DNA of 64,000 nucleotides from Limnanthes douglasii subsp. nivea. Taxonomy: Eukaryota > Streptophyta > Magnoliopsida > Brassicales > Limnanthaceae. Shown here in pieces: positions 57,830 to 64,000 of this stretch. Under the pieces are notes generated by a model. The model did not search any database and was not told the origin of the DNA. It saw nothing but the letters and a program-made list of their open reading frames with translations. The first letter of the stretch is position 1. Every line of letters begins with the position of its first letter. The position numbers and the translations under genes are program-made. The stretch covers positions 291,132,009 to 291,196,008 of the forward strand of contig JAUPFV010000004.1 in the NCBI GenBank assembly GCA_036936605.1, in the 5' to 3' direction.

Positions 57830-58187
57830 AAGTAACAAAGAGAATTAGAAGAGGTAGAAAGGGTGAAGAGTTTTAATTGGGTAGAATACTAAACGTTAAG
57901 CTAGGAAAGAGAGTTTGATACGTCGTAGGTCTACTGGCAGACCTACTAGAGGAGGTCTAATCATTCTTCTAAGTGGGAATGCAACAATTAGTTATATTAG
58001 ACGACAACAAGTTCGAGGTGATGAAGTGTGATGTAATGGGTATAATCCGAAGCAAAAGGGTTATTTATTGGCATCAGTTGTAACATTCGAAGTGAAGTTG
58101 TGAGCCTCAAATTGTTTTCGAGGAAAGAATTATCTGCTTAAGCCAACTTTCGAAGACAGGTAATTCTTATAACATAACTTTTATAAG
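57830..58187. other. Region between accessory ORF promoter and PPT
   Basis: Non-coding. Contains an inverted motif GTAGGTCTACTGGCAGACCTAC (two CCAC-like arms, about 57926-57950) that could fold into a hairpin upstream of the antisense promoter. Confidence 0.4.
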
Positions 58188-58201
58188 AACTAAGGGGCTA
58201 C
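58188..58201 (+). other. Tat polypurine tract
   Basis: ACTAAGGGGCTAC precedes the TG of the 3' LTR. A near-identical ACTAGAGGGGCTTC precedes the LTR at 60065. Confidence 0.75.
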
Positions 58202-58480
58202 TGATAAGGAAATAGATTCATAAGGGACTTAAATGTAATTAATAAGGACTTGAATGATAAGTTCTATTAATAAAGAATAAGATTAAAGCTTTATAGGGAG
58301 AATAGGGACTGAACTATAAATAAACCTTTTATGTAACCGAATTTGTAACTAACTCACTTGGCCTATTTAAAGAGGTCGAGGAGACTGATAACACCTATGA
58401 AATAATAAGAGGAGAAAGATTATATTCACCATCTAAAAATCTCTCTGCTGATTCTTAGTCAATATTTTCTGTTCTCACCA
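58202..58480 (+). repeat. 3' LTR of the 51-58 kb Tat element
   Basis: TGATAAGG...CTCACCA, 279 bp, six visible differences from the 5' LTR. It is followed by the ATTTT target duplication. Confidence 0.92.
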
Positions 58481-58619
58481 ATTTTGAATCGATTTTTCCT
58501 ATTTGAATTTGGTATCTGTTAATTGTTTGGTTTTGTTCGATTAGATATTGTGGATCTTATTCCGAATATGATAGGAAAATGTGATTTTCTACAATGTCGT
58601 AGTAGCAAACTAAATTAGA

Positions 58620-59640
58620 AGAACTTTGTTATGTAAACATCTGCATACCATTAGTATGTCCTCGTCTTCCACTTCAGGTATTGATTCATTATTTCAGATT
58701 TCATATTCGGGTGCTACAACAATGTCAGTAAAGGGTATTGGCTCTATTATTAACACTCAATTTCTTAGAGGTTTCTTAGATTCCTCCCAATTTTCGCCCT
58801 TTCCTCTTCAGAAACAGAACAGACATCAGCTTCCTCTTGAGATTCAGCTTCAGCATCGGATTTAGTAGCCTCTGAATCAACTTCATTTTCTTTCGAGGTA
58901 CCTTCTTGAGGATTATAATAGAGGTATTGCAGTCCGAATTGTTTCTTCTGTCAATTCTCTTTGAGGAGGATCATTGGTGGTGATTCTTGAAGGATATGGA
59001 GTTCGAACTATTGTTGATTCATCTCCCATTGCGTTGCAGGTCTTTTTAGGTTTGAATGAAGAAGGTTTCTATGAGAAAAGGTTATTTGTGTTTAGTTTGA
59101 GAGGAGAAACTTTGCTATGAGTTGACGATGTTGGAGGGGTTTTAGGGCAAGAGATTTTAGAGGACGATTCTTCGATATTGGGAGTATGAGAAAGTTGATG
59201 TCTTAGTTGTAGTTCCAATTGGGCCACCAAAAATTAACCCTGCTCTTCGATACTCTTCGACTCTTTGTGTTATGCAAAAATAGTCGTAAGAGCCGAACAA
59301 CGGGTTGTTATCACTATCAGAATATTCGGATGTTTTGGAAAAGATGGCCTTCGACTTTTTGGTTACCGATTTCTGTCTCATAAACCAGGAATGAATTGAT
59401 CGGAGAAGATGAAGATTGATCGGTAGATTTGAGTTTTGCGGTGAGAATTCTGGGAATAGGGGAGAAACAATCGAAGGTAGCCAAAAAAGCTCTGACTTCT
59501 CTCTAGAATGGTTGTGTGTAAAGAGAATTGAAATGAAAAATGGATACTGAAGTAGGGAAAGACATGTGAAGATGGACATACCCATTTGGTGATAGGTTGG
59601 AATATGAAACGCTGGGTGGATTAGATTATTGACACTTGTC
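58620..59640 (-). pseudogene. Tat antisense accessory ORF, N-terminal part of another element
   Basis: The minus-strand ORF 59585-59157 contains RQKSVTKKSKAIFSKTSE, then NPLFGSYDYFCITQRVEEYR and GPIGTTTKTS, the N-terminal block. The true start is probably the internal methionine near 59385, because sequence before it is leader-like. Further left come MGDESTIVRTPYPSRITTND (about 59030) and EVDSEATKSDAEAES with EERAKIGRNLRNL (58890-58770), as in the copy at 30364. The C-terminal two thirds are missing. Upstream of it, near 59675, the minus strand has ATATAACGGTTATAA, also seen before the 14-kb copy. Confidence 0.7.
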
Positions 59641-60047
59641 AGATTTATATCACCGATTGAATGTAACTGTTATGCTTATAACCGTTATATTCGAAGAGGG
59701 AACACTTAAGAAACATGTTAAAGGAAAATTTTGTTTGGAAATTGTTCGAAGTGATTACTAGAAGTGATGACATCGAATTTTCTGATTGTTATTCACAGGT
59801 CATTTGACTATAGCTTCGAATATATCATTAAGATTAGTATGGTTTTAAGAGTTTATAATTTAGACATTATATACACTTCGAATATTAATTGATGGTTAAC
59901 GACTTCGAATAATTATTTTATAATCATAGATATGTTATTCGAATACAATGGCTTCAAATAGTTTGCTTGTTTTGATTTCTGGCAGGTTGATGACTCGAAG
60001 ATAAACGACTTTGAAGATTTTTTAGTTCTCATTTATTTACTGACATG

Positions 60048-60420
60048 AGAACTAGAGGGGCTTCTGATATGGAAATGAGTTTTTAGGATTTATTTTATAA
60101 ACAATGTAAATTCAGGGACTTGATTGTAATTAGTGTAAGTTTTGTCTTTAATTTATAAATGATGTAAGTTTTAGGAAGCTATTGTGACTTTACATAATTT
60201 GTAAGGACTAAATAGCAATTAGTCCCTTTTCGTAACAGATTCAGTTATTCAACTAAGTCTTGGCTAACAATATAAATCTAATAAAAGGGTTGAACACTTT
60301 TTACTTGAAACTCATTTTGTACTTGTGTTTTCGCTCTCTAAAAATTCTAAAGCACTTTATGTCTCTAAAAATTCTAAGGCACTTTCTCTCTAAAATTTAT
60401 CTCTAGCAATTTACTTAAGC
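60048..60420 (+). repeat. Tat PPT and 3' LTR of the partial element
   Basis: ACTAGAGGGGCTTC then TGATATGGAAATGAG at 60065, matching the start of the LTR at 58202. The interior has TATAAATC near 60270. The right end is uncertain; no second LTR was found. Confidence 0.6.
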
Positions 60421-63360
60421 AAATCAAAACTTTATCAATAAGAAAACACGATGTGATTTTGTTAAGTGACTTTTGGTAATTAACAAATGGATTAACATTT
60501 TTTATAATTTTTGTTAGTTAACATGTGATTTAATATATTCGCGGGAGTGATTTTAAGAATATGGTAACAAATGTATTTGTTAATTAACATATCCACGGTA
60601 CATGCTCCTAGAACGGTAATTTAACCATATTTTAAAAGGGTCGCTTAACTTTGAATAAAAGATGTTCTGTTTTTTTAATTTATAAAATAATGCGAGTAAA
60701 ATTTTCAAAATTTTAATTATTACAAACGAAAAGTTAAACAATTTTCAATTCAAATTATATTTATTAGTTTTTAGATTATAATAATTCTAAACCATATTTG
60801 TTTTTATTAGAAAATAAAAAATTTGTTTAAAGTAAAAAAGCAGAATAATATACCATTAAAGTGTAACACCGTATTTGCAATCTTTATTTTAACATAAAAA
60901 AGTCGCAAAATCTGATATTACAAGTGAGGAAACTTTGATTTTTGACCTAAATGTCGAATTATGAAAACGTTGAAATACATTACATTTTGACAGTTGGGGT
61001 TAAAATCTGAAACCGTCGTATAACATTAAATTTCGACCTCATTTGACGAAATCCGAAGCCGTTAGACATCATCTGATTTTGACCACGTGATTTGAAATCA
61101 AATATTCTTTTTAGTTATTCTATCTGGTGTCAGAGTTTTGATAGTTTTTGCCTTCTGATTAATCTTATTGTTTGGGTTGTTAAATTTCATTGGAAACCAA
61201 AAAAAATCATAAAAATATATTGTTTTAGAACAAGCATAAGTTTTCACTACTCTTGCGCATTGCATTAAAACTAAACTTCAAGAATGAGTAATACACATCT
61301 AAAGATTTGTGGTAGGTGTTATTTTTTTTTACCACTAGTGATAACATGGAAAACATTTTGCAAGAAGACCTCTTAAAGAAAATATTTAGAGAAGGTCGAG
61401 GGACACAAAAACATACGACTGTTCTTTTAGATTTAAGATTCATCCCGTTGGAGATTGATTTTGGGTTTTTAAAAATTTATGCGGAAACTATAATAACTCA
61501 CGTAACCTTCTTAGAAGGATGTCCGAGAGCATGAAAACTAAATAAATAAATAAAAAAGAAATAAGATTTTCCTTGGTTGTTGCCCACCCTTGGAAATTTT
61601 TAATTCGTTTGAGGAATGTGAAAACCAATAGAGCATTTAACGTACATAATATTTATAATATGAGACATAGACATCATATGTTCGAGATGTGCAGTCAATC
61701 ACATGAGTATTTTTTTTGGACATCTCACATCCATCGACATGTTAAAGACATCTACACATGTTATGGATAATACATACCAAACTACAAGGTATAAAATGTC
61801 ACTGTTTGAAATTACTGAGGTTACATTAATAAGTGTAATATTTTATTACTTTCTTTATTATGTGAACTGCACTTAAGCGATTGATTGTATTCGGTTGCTC
61901 ATAAAAAAAGAGTGCACATTACCTAATGTTATGGTTATAGATAGATAACTGACATTGATAGGTGCAACTAACAAGACATCTAGAAGCGCGACACATTTGT
62001 TATGCAAGTGATATATAAATAGAAATAATATAGCTAATACGAAGAAATTATTAGAAGAAAGAAGTGTATATGACAAGTTTCTCGTCTTTTAAAATATTTT
62101 CATGTATTCAACAATCGATTCTGAGTTATAGTCAAACATGAAGACCATGGAAAAGACTGCTATAATCTATCCCGAAACCTTGGAGAAAGCTGAAACCTAT
62201 TGGTTCATGTCGTACAATAAAAATTCCTCTATGCAGAAATTAATCTAGTCAAACACTATAAAAATGCGATAACAAATTAGTAAGCTCATTCATCTTTATA
62301 TCATAAAATTTAAGTAGACGTAACGTAATTTGATTAATTATTATTTTATTATTATTAGTACTGAAAGGGCGAGTTCATCAATGACATAATTTATTGGGAT
62401 GAGTCAATTAAAGTTCAAAATATTTTATGGAAATATGGACACTTTTTTGGTATTACATATGAATATAAAATCATCTTCCAAATAATGTAAGATAATCTCT
62501 AAATTTTTATACGAAATTTGAATATTTAAAGAAATGAGGGATGGTCTCACCAAGGCATCCCTTACTATTATGTTAGAATATTTCAAATTGACTAAGAAAA
62601 ATGTGTCGATAAAGTAGAATTTATATCCATTGTTAGATCAATGCATGATTCATCTTGTGATTGGAAGATAACTTCTATGGTAAGAAACAATATTGATATG
62701 ACTTATTACTTATTATATAACCAACAACTAGTAAAAAATGTTTGAAACTTTATTATGAAATACCAATTCTATTAAAATGAATTCATGGATAAATAAATTT
62801 TGAAAACAAGTTGTTTGATCGAGAACAAAGAATTTATATCACAAATAATATTCTACTTTATATGAAAAGAACCTAAGTTGTTTCTCACATAATACAGGTT
62901 AAGACAAAAAGCGTGATAATTCGACCATATGAGAGAAATTGTATTTGGAATATGTCATCGAACAAAGTGACAAAAACATCACACCTTATTTTCTAAGCCT
63001 ACATTGGCCATTCAAAGAAAAATAACGAATTTGTCTAAAAAACAAATCTATGGAGACATTTGAATGTCAAAAGTAACAAATGATTTTAAACAAAAGTCGT
63101 TGTATTGTGATCATCTTCCCCCGTACATGCTTTCATACATATACGAGATAACAAACGTGAAGTATGATGGTCATGGTGGTTTTAGACTTATTGTTTACTC
63201 TATTTTATAAGAAGAAAAACTTGGCCACATCCGAGTCAACAATTAATAATAGATATCCGAAATGACTTGTCTTTATATGATTAAGTTTATGGTACACGTA
63301 AAGCAGTAGTGTAGCCAGGATCGAAATACTGTGGGTCCTAGACCTTATGATTATTGTCAA
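60420..63360. other. Long AT-rich stretch with no recognised gene
   Basis: Open frames here (for example 61316-61534 plus, 61225-61443 minus, 61873-62076 minus) match no family I know. 60900-61110 contains phrases such as TTTTGACAGTTGGGGTTAAA and AAATCCGAAGCCGTTAGACA that look like anonymous repeat. I see no LTR, TIR or RNA gene. Confidence 0.45.
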
Positions 63361-63364
63361 ATCA

Positions 63365-63365
<1 letters not shown>

Positions 63366-63393
<28 letters not shown>
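63366..63393. repeat. (AT)n microsatellite
   Basis: An uninterrupted run of AT dinucleotides, about 14 units. Confidence 0.95.
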
Positions 63394-63395
<2 letters not shown>

Positions 63396-63532
63396 TCAAA
63401 ATAGATTAAAATAAAATACAAAATGGTTATAACCAATATGGTTTATATTAAAATCTCAAATATTGAATTGTCATTGTCTTGACATAATATACGTTACCCA
63501 AATTACTAAAATATGAATAAAAAACCATAAAA

Positions 63533-64000
63533 CTACGTTAATTTTACTTGTAATTTCCTAATACTCATAGCTTGAAAATGTTGAAAGATAGTTGTGTTAC
63601 TATTCGTGGTATATATATATTTTTCCACAAATGTCACCAAATAATCATTAAGCCATGAATCGCTTATTCTATTTCTCAACTCATTCTTCACACAATTCAA
63701 ACCTGAGAAAACTCGCTCAACAGTCGTTGTTGGTACGAGTAAAAGCAAAGCCAACTTCGAAAGCTCATAAACCCAATTGAAAATTTTATGCTTTTTTTGT
63801 ATTCACAATAATCATAGAAAGTTCCGTAAGTCCTTTCAAATTGGACAATCTAGCATTTTCCTGACACTCCAAATATAACACTCAAATTGGTTTGTCAAAA
63901 TTTTATCATCAACATCAGACAAGTCAATCGAGTACATTTTCGCCATTCTCAATAATAATTTACTATCAATGGCTTCAAATGAAGAGCAAGGACTCAAGCA
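63533..64000 (-). pseudogene. hAT transposase C-terminal (dimerisation) region, partial
   Basis: Minus strand; TAG stop at 63533-63535. The open part reads KIFNWVYELSKLALLLLVPT, then TTVERVFSGLNCVKNELRNR and WLNDYLVTFVEKYI. This is the hAT dimerisation motif (L..P.s...ER.FS.....k..lR.r), of the kind found in plant zinc-finger (TTF-type) hAT proteins. Upstream ENARLSNLKGLTELSMIIVNTKK is in a second frame: one extra A in the run near 63790 causes the shift. A third frame precedes it. The gene continues beyond the window. Confidence 0.75.

Larger units (their letters stand above)
51381..58485 (+). mobile_element. Tat-type Ty3/gypsy element, young, internally deleted
   Basis: The element spans 51386-58480 (7095 bp) with LTRs of 279 bp at each end and ATTTT target duplications (51381-51385, 58481-58485). 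By eye the LTRs differ at six positions, about 2%, so insertion is fairly recent. Contents in order: PBS, gag, protease, abrupt junction to the last part of integrase, 34-bp tandem repeats, antisense accessory ORF, PPT. RT, both RNase H domains and the integrase core are absent. It would need enzymes from a helper. Confidence 0.92.

Overview
The window looks like plant, probably eudicot, nuclear DNA: AT-rich, short introns with GT...AG borders, and layer on layer of plant transposable elements (Ty3/gypsy of the Tat type, Ty1/copia, an L1-type LINE, a SINE, CACTA, hAT, and a small TRIM-like LTR element). I see no intact single-copy housekeeping gene. Small SIN3-like genes made only of PAH domains are something I know from Arabidopsis and its relatives, so Brassicales is a weak guess. 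No species call is justified.

Layout. 1-3650: a SIN3-like (PAH) mini-gene and the tail of a second one; this block recurs at about 40250-43440. 4090-6880: copia and Tat debris. 7200-12450: a decayed CACTA element on the minus strand (TNP2-like and TNPA-like parts). 12600-13800: a truncated PAH copy. 13800-15830: an orphan Tat accessory ORF. 16330-18990: an L1-type LINE lacking its 3' half. 19080-19271: a SINE with a 17-bp target duplication. 19275-20720 and 26150-27775: a duplicated segment with minus-strand PAH remnants. 20750-25560: a worn Tat element. 28230-33362: several Tat accessory ORF copies, one tandemly duplicated. 33363-34015: copia fragment. 34399-38907: a copia element with both LTRs, PBS and a complete but broken gag-pol. 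39240-43440: three PAH copies. 43440-50075: a Tat element carrying a nested TRIM. 51386-58480: a young Tat element with both LTRs and an ATTTT target duplication but most of pol deleted. 58620-60420: another Tat 3' end. 60420-63500: nothing recognisable. 63533-64000: C-terminal end of an hAT transposase.

Two themes go beyond ordinary TE debris. (1) Six SIN3-like PAH copies (plus two stray terminal exons) share one promoter module, a 23-bp inverted repeat followed by a TATA box, which is better kept than the coding exons. Copy A at 1574-2503 is open through two PAH domains; all others are broken. (2) The antisense accessory ORF of the Tat elements occurs about nine times, more often than any pol domain. 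In several copies it has an intron at what looks like the same place, and in the youngest element it has its own TATA box on the antisense strand. Four Tat copies also carry unrelated tandem repeats in the same slot between integrase and this ORF.

All translations, alignments and counts were done by eye; domain names are family recognitions, not search results.
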